DNA of 64,000 nt from NCBI GenBank assembly GCA_963704565.1, contig OY969917.1, positions 124,001-188,000 of the forward strand. The letters are read 5' to 3'. This DNA comes from Rhodoblastus sp963704565 (GTDB taxonomy: Bacteria; Pseudomonadota; Alphaproteobacteria; Rhizobiales; Beijerinckiaceae). The translations under genes were made by a program, and so were the position numbers. Shown piece after piece: positions 1 through 7,661 of this stretch (position 1 is its first letter; every line of letters starts with the position of its first letter). The notes under the pieces were generated by a model. That model was not told where the DNA came from. It worked only from the letters and a program-made list of their open reading frames with translations, and ran no database searches.

Positions 1-815
1 CCGGCAGACGGTCGAAAAGCTTGGCCTGTCAGAGAAGCTGCTGGCCGAGATCAACCGCCAACTCGACGCGCGAGGGCTGATCGTCAAGAGAGGAACGCTG
101 GTCGATGCGACGATCATCGCTGCGGCGGTGAAGCGGCCGCCTTATGAAGAGGGTCAAGTCAATCCGCGCGATCCCGACGCCGGCTTCACGATCAAGAACG
201 ACAAGCCCTCTTTCGGCTACAAGGCCCATATCGCCGTGGACGAGGAAAGCGATCTGATCCGGCAGGCGGAAATGACCTCCGCCGACCTGCACGACAGCCA
301 GCGCGGCGAGGCGATGATCCAGGGCGACGAAGAGGCCTATTACGCGGACAAAGCTTACGACAGCAAAGCCCTGCGAGAAAAGCTCGCTTCGCTCGGCATC
401 GACGACAAGATCGCCTACAAGGCCAAGCGCAACAAGCCGCTGAAAAACTGGCAGAAGTGGTTCAACACGACGGCTTCAAGTGTGCGCTCCGGCGTCGAGC
501 GGGCCAACGCGACGATGAAAAATTGGTATGGCATGGCGCGGGTTCGTTATCGCGGGCTCGCGCGCAACAATTGTCATCTGCAATTCGTCGCCTGTGCGAT
601 GAATATGAAACGGGCGCGGGTTCTGCTCCGGGCAGCGTGAGGCCGTCCAGACGGGAGAATTGCGTCCAAATTGGGAGATGAGGGCGAAATGAGGCGGTAG
701 CCGCCATCAAATCGGCTCGGATTTGCGCCCTATAGGGCGATATCTGCGCTTCAGCGCAGTGGCGAAACCGCCGAGCACATAGACCAATAGCCTTTTTCAA
801 AGCGCTCACCAGTAT
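1..815 (+). mobile_element. IS5-family insertion sequence, left part outside the window
   Basis: The first ~640 bases encode the C-terminal part of an IS5-type DDE transposase, followed by ~170 bases of non-coding sequence that abuts a broken SDR gene. The right boundary near 815 is inferred from where similarity to the SDR family stops; I could not pair terminal repeats because the other end lies outside the window. The non-coding tail holds a short palindrome (CTGCGCTTCAGCGCAG, 745-760). Confidence 0.6.
2..640 (+). CDS. IS5-family transposase, C-terminal part (partial at window start)
   Basis: The frame is open from base 2 and ends at TGA 638-640, giving about 212 residues. The DDE catalytic residues are recognisable: D in LVDATII, D in YYADKAYDSKALR, and E in RSGVERANATMKNWYG, followed by the usual basic stretch VRYRGLARN. 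These belong to the DDE_Tnp_1 fold of IS5 elements, which catalyses cut-and-paste transposition. The N-terminal helix-turn-helix part is missing only because the window begins inside the gene, so the copy may be intact. Confidence 0.85.
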   Translation, partial: RQTVEKLGLSEKLLAEINRQLDARGLIVKRGTLVDATIIAAAVKRPPYEEGQVNPRDPDAGFTIKNDKPSFGYKAHIAVDEESDLIRQAEMTSADLHDSQRGEAMIQGDEEAYYADKAYDSKALREKLASLGIDDKIAYKAKRNKPLKNWQKWFNTTASSVRSGVERANATMKNWYGMARVRYRGLARNNCHLQFVACAMNMKRARVLLRAA

Positions 816-902
816 GACGCGAAACCCAAGGCCTGCGAGTTCTCGTGAGGCTTCCGCACCAATTCCGCTTGAAGCCCCGGTAATAAGCGCAAGTTTCTGC
901 AT
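815..902 (-). pseudogene. Short-chain dehydrogenase N-terminal fragment, truncated by the IS
   Basis: From ATG at 902 the minus strand reads MQKLALITGASSGIGAE and continues to RVILV. This is the first beta-alpha-beta unit of an NAD(P)-binding SDR with its TGASSGIG glycine motif. After VILV the family resemblance stops and the frame runs into the flank of the IS5 element. I read it as a gene beheaded by the insertion; the remainder would lie beyond the left window edge or is lost. The break position is approximate. Confidence 0.55.
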
Positions 903-1008
903 CGCCCCCTCCGCCAAGTGACATCCGAACTTCGGCATCATAATCTCGAATCACTGATGCGCCAGAACGATCAACAATGCTGGTCATCGCAAAAAGGGGT
1001 AACGCGAT

Positions 1009-1416
1009 ATGTCCATCATCAAGGATCTTCTCGAAAAATCCACGCCATTGTCCGCCGCGTCGAGGTACACGGCGATAAATGGAATCTTCTACATGGGAAG
1101 CGGCGCCCTGTTCATTGCTTGGCCGGGCGCGATCCAGACCATTTTCATGGATTCAGCTTTCGCCGTGCGCGAGGAAGCGCTGGTCCGTTTGGTGGGCATG
1201 ACACTTGCGGTGATTGGCTGGCTGTATTTGTTCGGCGGCCGTTCGGGGGCCCGACAATTTGTTGCCGCCTCGGTGTTCGACCGGGTAGTGTTGGCGCCTG
1301 CGGTGCTCGTGCCTCTGGCGATGGCCGGCGTGTTTCCTCACGTGTTGATGACGTTCGCAGTTCTCGATCCGTTGCTGGGCATTGGCGCGTGGCGGCTTCT
1401 CGCTCGCAAGTCTTGA
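1009..1416 (+). CDS. Small hypothetical integral membrane protein
   Basis: 135 residues with about three to four hydrophobic segments: near residues 24-40 (YTAINGIFYMGSGALFIAW), 60-78 (LVGMTLAVIGWLYLFG), 88-108 and 112-130. The start ATG at 1009 follows an AACGCG stretch with no clear Shine-Dalgarno. It resembles the many small uncharacterised alphaproteobacterial inner-membrane proteins; I recognise no catalytic motif. It stands alone between IS remnants and shares no operon with a neighbour. Function unknown. Confidence 0.6.
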   Translation: MSIIKDLLEKSTPLSAASRYTAINGIFYMGSGALFIAWPGAIQTIFMDSAFAVREEALVRLVGMTLAVIGWLYLFGGRSGARQFVAASVFDRVVLAPAVLVPLAMAGVFPHVLMTFAVLDPLLGIGAWRLLARKS

Positions 1417-1921
1417 TTCGGCAACGGCGCTGATTGGGCTTCGTATTGCCCCCGGTCTCGGGGGCGAGTGCGTTCGTCCTGCGAAGGTCAGCTTCATGCC
1501 GTTCCTTGACTTAGCGGGCAAGGTTGGCGACCGGCGGCTCAGGGTCGCCTTGAGACCGTTGCCCGCGCCCTCGCCAACGGCAGCTTCGAGGTGGTTCTGT
1601 TGAAAAACTCGAAAAATTGGGCGCCTCAAAAGCCCCGCCGAATTCGATGGGGAGTGACATTTCTCGTTCGATGCCGTCTAGAATCGGCTATGGCGGTTTT
1701 CGGCAGATTTTTCATCAAACCTGCTGGCTCCCCTCATCTTTTTTATCGTTCTGGCTCCAAGGGGCTGCAAAATTTTGATCGGTGGCCAAAAAAGAGTTTT
1801 CAACAATATCAGCCGAACCAGGTCATCGCTGTGAGGCGCCAAGCCTGTGATTTTCACGACCAGCCATGAGCTTGCAAAGGCGCCGTGCGGCCTCTATCTC
1901 AGCGAGGCAAAGCGAAAAGCC
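1417..1921. other. 505-bp intergenic stretch with an IS or MITE remnant
   Basis: No convincing gene. Between 1599 and 1804 a 206-bp segment is bounded by imperfect inverted repeats: GTTGAAAAACTC on the left and GAGTTTTCAAC on the right, differing by one T. These ends resemble IS5/IS1182-type termini, so I take it as an internally deleted element or MITE. Bases 1417-1598 and 1805-1921 show nothing else. Confidence 0.4.
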
Positions 1922-2368
1922 ATGTTCGACGATATCTACAACCGCAAAATCCTCGAGCTGGCGGGAAATATTCCGCGGCTTGGGCGGCTCGCGGCGCCGC
2001 AGGCCTCGGCGGAGGCCCATTCGCGGCTGTGCGGCTCTTCGATCGTGATCGATCTGGCGCTCGAAAATGGGCTGGTGTCCGATTATGCGCAGGAGGTCAA
2101 GGCCTGCGCGCTCGGACAGGCGGCGTCCTCGGTCATGGGCCGCAACATCGTCGGGGCCAGACCTGAGGAATTGCGCAGCCTGCGCGAGACCATGCGCAAA
2201 ATGCTCAAGGAAAACGGCCCGCCGCCACAAGGACGCTTCGCTGACGCCGGCGTGCTGGAGTCGGCGCGCGACTACAAGGCGCGCCACGCTTCGATCCTGC
2301 TGGTGTTCGACGCCGTCGCCGAGGCGCTCGACAAGATTGAAAAGAAGCACGGCGCGCCCCATTCATGA
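1922..2368 (+). CDS. IscU/NifU-N-like iron-sulfur cluster scaffold protein
   Basis: 148 residues from ATG 1922; an upstream in-frame ATG at 1847 would add residues that read into the element remnant, so I prefer 1922. It begins MFDDIYNRKILELAGNIPRLGRL and keeps two scaffold cysteines, in RLCGSSIVIDL and EVKACALGQAASS. The third IscU cysteine is absent, as RHASILLVFDAV has His-Ala-Ser there; this two-cysteine form is usual for the alphaproteobacterial subgroup. The expected role is Fe-S cluster assembly or carriage in the cytoplasm. The gene stands alone; the hsp20 promoter begins right behind its stop. Confidence 0.8.
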   Translation: MFDDIYNRKILELAGNIPRLGRLAAPQASAEAHSRLCGSSIVIDLALENGLVSDYAQEVKACALGQAASSVMGRNIVGARPEELRSLRETMRKMLKENGPPPQGRFADAGVLESARDYKARHASILLVFDAVAEALDKIEKKHGAPHS

Positions 2369-2369
2369 T

Positions 2370-2397
2370 CTTGATCAATGCATTATTCGACCAATGT
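2370..2397 (+). promoter_or_regulatory. Candidate sigma-32 (RpoH) promoter for hsp20
   Basis: CTTG at 2370-2373, then 17 bases, then CCAATGT at 2391-2397. This fits the alphaproteobacterial RpoH pattern (CTTG, 17-18 bases, CYTATNT) with one mismatch. It lies about 125 bases upstream of the Hsp20 start, leaving a long leader. Seen: the motif and spacing. Inferred: heat-shock control. Confidence 0.5.
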
Positions 2398-2522
2398 ATT
2401 ATATAAATTAATCTAACGAGGGGTTTCGGCCCGCCGCAATTCCAAGGGAGAGGCCCCCCGGTGAAATGCTCTGTGAAAGGCGATGCTCAATGCGCTGAGG
2501 GCAGGGCATATAGGAGGCCGTC

Positions 2523-3020
2523 ATGAAAACCCTGCTTCCCGAGTTGTGGGCGCGCGATTTTATGACAGATCCCTTCCGCGCCTTTGAAAGAGATCTGTTG
2601 GGGCGCGATTTTCCGAAAGTTTTCCAGGCGCCCGCTATGAAAGACGTCATGGCGCCGGTTCCGGCGATGAATATCGCGGAATCGGAAAATGCGATCGAGG
2701 CGACGCTGGAAATTCCCGGCGTCGAGGAAAAGGACATCAAGGTTCGCGTCGAGGGCGATCGTCTGATCGTCTCCGGCGAGAAAAACTGGGAAAACAAGCA
2801 CGAGGAGAAGGATTGGCATGTAACCGAACGCCGGTTCGGCTCGTTCTACCGCACTGTGGCGTTGCCGTTCGAACCTGCGGCGGATGCGATCACGGCCCAT
2901 TATGACAAGGGCGTCTTGCATCTGACAGTTCAGAAACCCGCCGCCAAGACGACGACCGCCAAGACCATTCCCGTAATGGCTGGCGCGCCCAAGGCCGAAG
3001 AACCGCCGAAAGGCCCATAG
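2523..3020 (+). CDS. Hsp20-family small heat shock protein
   Basis: 165 residues. The alpha-crystallin domain spans roughly residues 42-140, with the typical strand signatures EATLEIPGVEEKDIKVRVEGDRLIVSGEK and the closing HYDKGVLHLTVQKPAAK; the conserved A-x-x-x-x-G-V-L motif is present as AHYDKGVLHL. It should bind unfolding proteins as an ATP-independent holdase. A strong Shine-Dalgarno (AGGAGG) sits 7 bases before ATG 2523. The leader of about 125 bases could hold an RNA thermometer, but I could not fold a ROSE-type hairpin over the ribosome site with confidence. It ends at a strong terminator shared with xthA. Confidence 0.93.
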   Translation: MKTLLPELWARDFMTDPFRAFERDLLGRDFPKVFQAPAMKDVMAPVPAMNIAESENAIEATLEIPGVEEKDIKVRVEGDRLIVSGEKNWENKHEEKDWHVTERRFGSFYRTVALPFEPAADAITAHYDKGVLHLTVQKPAAKTTTAKTIPVMAGAPKAEEPPKGP

Positions 3021-3047
3021 GTCCAAGATAAATCGAAAAGCACCCGG

Positions 3048-3079
3048 CCGGCCCCCTCAAATGGGGGCCGGAGCTTTTT
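3048..3079. terminator. Rho-independent terminator between hsp20 and xthA
   Basis: Perfect 9-bp stem CCGGCCCCC / GGGGGCCGG (3048-3056 and 3063-3071) with a 6-base loop, followed by AGCTTTTTGG. It sits between two convergent genes and serves hsp20; the reverse strand has no T-run, so termination of xthA is less certain. Confidence 0.8.
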
Positions 3080-3094
3080 GGGGCGAAGGTCGCG

Positions 3095-3874
3095 TCAATC
3101 CTTCAAGTCTACCCGCGCCGGCACATGGTCCGAGGGTTTCTCCCTGGCCCGCATGTCCTTGTCGATCGTCACGCTTTGGAGGCGGTCGGCGGCCTGGGGC
3201 GAAAGCAGCAGATGGTCGATGCGCAGGCCGTGGTTTTTCGTCCAAGCGCCGGCCTGATAATCCCAAAAAGTATATTGCTTCTCCGCGTCGGTGGTCGCGC
3301 GCAGTGCGTCGGTAAAGCCGAGCGCCAGCAATTCGCGGAATTTCCGGCGCGTCTCCGGGGCGTAAAGCGCGTCGCCGAGCCAGGCCTCCGGATCATAGAC
3401 GTCGCGCGCCTCGGGAATGACGTTGAAATCGCCGCACAAAACCAGCCGCTCCTCAAGAGTCAGCAGCTTTTTCGCATGGGCGATCAGCCTTTCCATCCAG
3501 GCGAGCTTGTATAAAAATTTGTCGGTCTCGAGCGGATTGCCATTGGGCAGATAGAGGCAGCCGACGCGCAGCACGGTCTTGCCCCAGGGGATCACCGCCT
3601 CGATATAACGCGATTGCGCGTCATTCTCGTCGCCCGGCAGGCCGACGGCGACTTCCATCGGCGCCCTGGAGAGGATGGCGACGCCGTTATAGCTCTTCTG
3701 GCCATGGACCGCGACATTATAGCCCTCGGCCTCGATTTCGAGGCGCGGAAACTGCTCCTCCAGGCATTTCAGCTCCTGGAGGCACAGAACGTCCGGCTTG
3801 ACCTCGCGCAGATAGGAAACCAGCGCTTCGACGCGCTGGCGCACCGAATTGACGTTCCAAGTCGCAATTCGCAT
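3095..3874 (-). CDS. xth: Exodeoxyribonuclease III
   Basis: 259 residues from ATG 3874. It has the endonuclease/exonuclease/phosphatase fold with MRIATWNVNSVRQR at the start, the metal-binding E in CLQELKC, the GDFNV motif, and the C-terminal RIDHLLLS and KPSDHVPARV with the catalytic Asp-His pair. It repairs AP sites and removes blocked 3' ends. The frame is open far upstream, but that extension is antisense-like read-through of the upstream hydroxylase gene, and family length (about 260) fixes the start at 3874. It lies 38 bases downstream of the hydroxylase and may be co-transcribed with it. Confidence 0.95.
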   Translation of the reverse strand: MRIATWNVNSVRQRVEALVSYLREVKPDVLCLQELKCLEEQFPRLEIEAEGYNVAVHGQKSYNGVAILSRAPMEVAVGLPGDENDAQSRYIEAVIPWGKTVLRVGCLYLPNGNPLETDKFLYKLAWMERLIAHAKKLLTLEERLVLCGDFNVIPEARDVYDPEAWLGDALYAPETRRKFRELLALGFTDALRATTDAEKQYTFWDYQAGAWTKNHGLRIDHLLLSPQAADRLQSVTIDKDMRAREKPSDHVPARVDLKD

Positions 3875-3912
3875 AAAGTCCGCCACGCGCAAACCGTTGC
3901 CTCCGTCGCCAG

Positions 3913-5232
3913 TCAGCGGCGCCGAGCGGCGCGCTCCGGCGGCCTCTCGCGCATCAGTTTCGGCGTCGGCCCGTGCGGCGTGACGCCCTCGCGCATCAAG
4001 GCGCGGCGCAAAGGCCCCACCGCCGAGAAGAAATTGAGGGCGAAGGCGCGGGCGAAATCGACCGGCAAGGCGTGGATCAGCAGCGAGCGGTTGAGCACGT
4101 CGATGCCGCGCAGCCGCAGGCCGATGTCGCGGGCGCGCTGGCGCTCGTAACGCTCCAGCCCGCGCGCGATGTCGTCGGCCTCGTCGAGATTCACGCCCTC
4201 CAGGCAATCGACCAGATTGGCGATGTCGCGCAGGCTGAGGTTCAGCCCCTGGGCGCCGATCGGCGGGAAGAGATGGGCCAATTCGCCGATCAGGGCCATG
4301 CGCACGCCGGTGACCTTCGACGTTTTCAGCGCGCCCATGGGGAAGGCGCCGACCGGGCCGTCCATCGCGATCGCGCCGAGCAGGCCGTGGGAGGCGTCCT
4401 CGATCTCGGCGGCGAGCATTTCCGGCGACAGCGCCTGAAGGCGCAGGGCGTCGCGCGGCTCCACCAGCCATACGAGGCTGGAGCGATAGGGCGCCCCCTC
4501 GCGCCCGCGCAGGGGCACGAAGGTGAAGGGGCCGGAGCGCTTGTGGAATTCGGTTGAAATCTGGTGATGCGGCTTTTCGTGGACCAGCAAGGCGGTCAGC
4601 GCCACCTGGGGATAGGACCAGGTGGCGACGGTGATGCCCGCGATCTGCCGCGCCTGGGAATTGCGGCCCTCGCCCGCGACGATGAACCTGGCCTCGATCC
4701 GGCCGCCCGAGGCGAGCCGCGCCCGCGCGCCGGAAAAATTCAGCTCGAACTGGTCGATCAGGTCTTCGATCAAATTGATGGCGGGGTTTTCGCGCGCCGC
4801 CGCCGCCAGTTCCGCGACCAGGGCGTTGTTTTCGATATTTTGGCCGAAGGCTTCGAGATCGATTTCGCGCGAGCGGAACTCTTTCGGGCTGGTCGGGAAG
4901 ATCGAGCCGGTGTCGTCGATCATCCTGATGCCTTCCATCGGCGCGGAATGTTCGGCGAGGCGCGGCCAAAGCCCGAGCGCACGATAGAAGCGCAGCGACC
5001 CTTCGAACAGAGCCACGGTGCGGCCGGCGAGATGGGTCTCGATCTTGCCGACCACCACCACCTTGCGTCCCTGCGCCGCGAAGGCATGGGCGGCCGAAAG
5101 CCCCGCCGCGCCCGCGCCCGCGACCAGCACGTCGCATTCGATGGGGTTTTTCTGGTCCTGCTTCGGCTTGGCTGGATCTTTGGCAGAACCTTTGGCCGGT
5201 TCTTTCGCGGGACTATTTTTCGCAGGACTCAT
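3913..5232 (-). CDS. UbiH/UbiF/COQ6-family FAD-dependent hydroxylase
   Basis: 439 residues. A low-complexity Lys/Pro/Ala-rich leader (about residues 1-30) precedes the FAD-binding beta-alpha-beta motif VLVAGAGAAGLSAAHA. The second FAD motif is IGELAHLFPPIGAQGLNLSLRD, where the usual GD of the family is GE. The family hydroxylates the ring of ubiquinone precursors with O2 and NADPH; which ring position this one serves cannot be told from sequence. The Glu for Asp change and the charged N-terminal tail are unusual but the remaining motifs look functional. Confidence 0.85.
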   Translation of the reverse strand: MSPAKNSPAKEPAKGSAKDPAKPKQDQKNPIECDVLVAGAGAAGLSAAHAFAAQGRKVVVVGKIETHLAGRTVALFEGSLRFYRALGLWPRLAEHSAPMEGIRMIDDTGSIFPTSPKEFRSREIDLEAFGQNIENNALVAELAAAARENPAINLIEDLIDQFELNFSGARARLASGGRIEARFIVAGEGRNSQARQIAGITVATWSYPQVALTALLVHEKPHHQISTEFHKRSGPFTFVPLRGREGAPYRSSLVWLVEPRDALRLQALSPEMLAAEIEDASHGLLGAIAMDGPVGAFPMGALKTSKVTGVRMALIGELAHLFPPIGAQGLNLSLRDIANLVDCLEGVNLDEADDIARGLERYERQRARDIGLRLRGIDVLNRSLLIHALPVDFARAFALNFFSAVGPLRRALMREGVTPHGPTPKLMRERPPERAARRR

Positions 5233-5335
5233 GGCCCAACTCTCTTCTCTGCCGGGACCATTTTACGGCCCGGCGAATTGGAAGGGCAAGCGGCCTGGCG
5301 GCAAGTCGAAATGTCGCATCCAGGCGCGCGCCCGG

Positions 5336-6010
5336 TCAATCGCCGCGCGCGGCGATCGGAATCTTGGGCGGGTTGCCGAGACGTTTGTCGAGATAGACGC
5401 CGACCTTTCCGATCAAGTCGTCGACGCGGTCCTCGAAGAAATGATTGGCCCCTTCGACCACCACATGTTCGATGGCGATGCCCTTCTGGGTCTTGAGCTT
5501 CTCGATGACGCCGGTGACGTCCTTGATCGGCGCGACGCGGTCCAGGTCGCCATGGACGAACAGGCCGGAGGACGGGCAGGGCGCCAGAAAGGTGAAGTCG
5601 AAGCGGTTGGCCGGCGGGGCGATCGAGACGAAGCCCTCGATTTCCGGCCGTCGCATCAGCAGTTGCATGCCGATCCACGAGCCGAAGGACACCCCGGCGA
5701 TCCAGCACGAGCGCGCCTCGGGGCTGATCGCCTGCGCCCAGTCCAGCGCGGCCGCCGCGTCCGACAATTCGCCCTGGCCATGGTCGAAAGAGCCCTGCGA
5801 ACGGCCGACGCCGCGGAAATTGAAGCGAAGCACCGAAAATCCACGCTCGGCGAAGGCGTAATAAAGGTGATAGACGATCTGGTTATTCATCGTCCCGCCG
5901 AACTGCGGGTGCGGATGAAGAATGATCGCGATGGGCGCGCCGCGCTGTTTCGACGCGTGGAACCGTCCTTCAAGACGACCGGCGGGTCCGTTGAAAATCA
6001 CCTCGGGCAT
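5336..6010 (-). CDS. Alpha/beta hydrolase (COG2945-like)
   Basis: 224 residues. The oxyanion-hole region HPHPQFGGTMNN, the nucleophile elbow GVSFGSWIG (Ser), an acid in HGDLDRVAP and a catalytic His in EGANHFFEDR make a complete triad. The protein is cytoplasmic with no signal peptide, matching the short dienelactone-hydrolase-like family common in Rhizobiales. The substrate is unknown. It is transcribed in the same direction as the UbiH-type gene, about 100 bases upstream of it. Confidence 0.85.
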   Translation of the reverse strand: MPEVIFNGPAGRLEGRFHASKQRGAPIAIILHPHPQFGGTMNNQIVYHLYYAFAERGFSVLRFNFRGVGRSQGSFDHGQGELSDAAAALDWAQAISPEARSCWIAGVSFGSWIGMQLLMRRPEIEGFVSIAPPANRFDFTFLAPCPSSGLFVHGDLDRVAPIKDVTGVIEKLKTQKGIAIEHVVVEGANHFFEDRVDDLIGKVGVYLDKRLGNPPKIPIAARGD

Positions 6011-6116
6011 GGTTTTGCTCTGTTCGCCTGTTCTTGGATTTTGGGTGCGAGCGGTCTACTTATCTAAGCGCGGGCTTTCAAAGCAAACTTTTTCGACATG
6101 AGGGCCGGAGATTCTC

Positions 6117-6425
6117 GTGCTGATTGTTTCCCGAACCATCTGGCTCGTCCTTGCCGCCGCCGCCGCCCATTTCCAGGACGGGCTGGCTTTTCCGGCGCTT
6201 CTGCTCGCCGCCTTGATTGCCTGGCGCGGCTGGCGGCCCTGGTGGATCGTTCCCGTCGTCGTCGCCGAGGCGATCTATGCGTCGGACCTTTTCTCACACG
6301 CGACCGGCGGCGGCAAATTGCCCGGCGCGATGAGCAATGTGTTCTTTCAACTGATCGTTTTCAGTTTCCTTGCGCTGATCGGACTGGCGCTCGGCTGGGC
6401 GGTCCGGCGGCGGAGCGCGGCTTGA
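6117..6425 (+). CDS. Small hypothetical membrane protein
   Basis: 102 residues from GTG 6117. There are three hydrophobic segments: residues 5-35, 42-60 and 76-96, ending in a positively charged tail (GWAVRRRSAA). No catalytic motif. It starts about 100 bases from the divergently transcribed hydrolase gene and ends 8 bases before the converging next gene. Function unknown. Confidence 0.55.
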   Translation: MLIVSRTIWLVLAAAAAHFQDGLAFPALLLAALIAWRGWRPWWIVPVVVAEAIYASDLFSHATGGGKLPGAMSNVFFQLIVFSFLALIGLALGWAVRRRSAA

Positions 6426-6432
6426 AGCGGGC

Positions 6433-6699
6433 TCACCATTCGTAGCCGAGGTCGGGGCCGACCGGCACGATATTGCCCACCGGCTCGGCGACCAGGCGGA
6501 TATAATCGTAATTGCCGAGCACGCGATGACCCGCCCAGATCGGGCCGGCATAGAGCCAGTAATGGTTGGAGGTCACGAAAAAGGGCAAAGGCACGCCGGG
6601 ATGGCGATGCACGGTGAGGCGCCGCAAGGCAAAGGCAGGGCTCGCGGACCCAAGAGCGCAAACGAGAACCGCGCCGATCGCCAGAATTCGCTTATTCAT
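6433..6699 (-). CDS. Small secreted protein, paralogue of the next gene
   Basis: 88 residues with a signal peptide (MNKRILAIGAVLVCALGSASPAFA). The mature part carries LTVHRHPGVPLPFFVTSNHYWLYAG and ends in PVGNIVPVGPDLGYEW. The same blocks recur in the neighbour at 6819-7088, so the two arose by tandem duplication. No cysteines, no enzymatic motif. It is predicted periplasmic or secreted; the role is unknown. Confidence 0.7.
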   Translation of the reverse strand: MNKRILAIGAVLVCALGSASPAFALRRLTVHRHPGVPLPFFVTSNHYWLYAGPIWAGHRVLGNYDYIRLVAEPVGNIVPVGPDLGYEW

Positions 6700-6818
6700 T
6701 CGCGCGCCTCCAGACTTCGCAGGGCGGTGTTGTTCATCTGGCTATCTTCGGCCGCATTTTCAAGATTTGGCCGCGGCGCTGAAACGCCTTCCCTTATCCC
6801 GCATCCCTGTCGGACGAT

Positions 6819-7088
6819 CTAGTTCCACGGCGCCGGGCCGAGATCCGGCCCCACCGGGACGATATTGCCGATCGGATCCTCGACCAGCCGGGCGTAATTG
6901 TTGCTCGGGTCGCTTCGCTCGGGGACGACATTGCCCGGATTGAGCCAGTCGTCGCTCGATGTGACATAGGACGGCAGGGGAATGCCGCGGCGTGGATGGA
7001 CCGTCAGGGCCGATTGGGCCAGGACAGGACCGAAAGCCGCCAGGGCGCCGAGACAGGCGGCGCCGAACACCCAGAAACTTTTGCGCAT
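6819..7088 (-). CDS. Small secreted protein, paralogue of the previous gene
   Basis: 89 residues, with a signal peptide ending near VLAQ. The shared blocks with the 6433-6699 protein are LTVHPRRGIPLPSYVTSS, NYARLVEDPIGNIVPVGPDLG and a tryptophan-containing tail. Conservation of the tail motif GNIVPVGPDLG across both copies implies it matters structurally. It lies 119 bases upstream of its paralogue, same strand. Function unknown. Confidence 0.7.
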   Translation of the reverse strand: MRKSFWVFGAACLGALAAFGPVLAQSALTVHPRRGIPLPSYVTSSDDWLNPGNVVPERSDPSNNYARLVEDPIGNIVPVGPDLGPAPWN

Positions 7089-7122
7089 TTCAACCTCTTT
7101 TCAAGCTTCGCGGGGGCGCAGC

Positions 7123-7581
7123 TCACCTTTGGGCGCCGGGCGCGAAGGAATGCAGGAGCACGGCGAAATTGTGCCTCTGGGCCGCGTCCATGCTGGCAAA
7201 CAGCGGCGCGGCGGCTTCCGCGACCTTTTCCAGCTCCTCGCCGCGCGCAATGAGGTCTTTCGCGGCGAGCTTCATGCCGGAGACGACGTCGTCCCTGTCG
7301 CCGAAACCGGCGGCTTCCTTCATCGCCTCTTTCTGGCGGGCCGCCCGCGCGGCGATGACCTCGCGCACGACCTTTTCCAGATTGTCCCAGTCCTTTTCCT
7401 GCGCCGGCGCAAGGCGCAGCCCGGCCTTGATGGCGGCGATCCGCGCTTCGACGATGGTCGCGCGGTCGGCCTCGATCTGCTGCGCCGCCGCCGATTCGTC
7501 GGCGGGCTGGGCGGCCGCCGGATGGAACAGCGGAAAGGCCAGCATGGCCGCCGTCGTGGCGAGGAGGAGATGCTTTTTCAT
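7123..7581 (-). CDS. Spy/CpxP-like LTXXQ-family periplasmic protein
   Basis: 152 residues from ATG 7581 (MKKHLLLATTAAM); a longer frame opens upstream but the signal peptide fixes this start. The mature protein is almost entirely helical with many Ala, Glu and Lys residues. It contains GLRLAPAQEKDWDNLEKVV and SMDAAQRHNFAVLLHSF, like the LTxxQ-type helices of periplasmic Spy/CpxP relatives common in alphaproteobacteria. A periplasmic chaperone or stress role is inferred. It is the first gene of the minus-strand trio with the two small paralogues downstream. Confidence 0.65.
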   Translation of the reverse strand: MKKHLLLATTAAMLAFPLFHPAAAQPADESAAAQQIEADRATIVEARIAAIKAGLRLAPAQEKDWDNLEKVVREVIAARAARQKEAMKEAAGFGDRDDVVSGMKLAAKDLIARGEELEKVAEAAAPLFASMDAAQRHNFAVLLHSFAPGAQR

Positions 7582-7661
7582 GGAATCCTTCTTCTTTCGG
7601 CGCGTCCGATGAGCGCGGACCATGCCCCGATTTGGCGGCTTCGACAAGCCGATCCGGAAAG

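Noticed and set aside
1591..1869. A 92-residue protein before the IscU-like gene
   Set aside because: It runs through the inverted-repeat remnant and has no start signal or family.
2398..2522. A ROSE-type RNA thermometer in front of hsp20
   Set aside because: The UYGCU element opposite the Shine-Dalgarno is not seen, and the hairpins I could draw do not cover AGGAGG convincingly.
3095..5137. A single long minus-strand protein of 680 residues
   Set aside because: Only the last 259 residues are exonuclease III; the rest is a wrong-frame reading through the UbiH-type gene, low in complexity and without homology.
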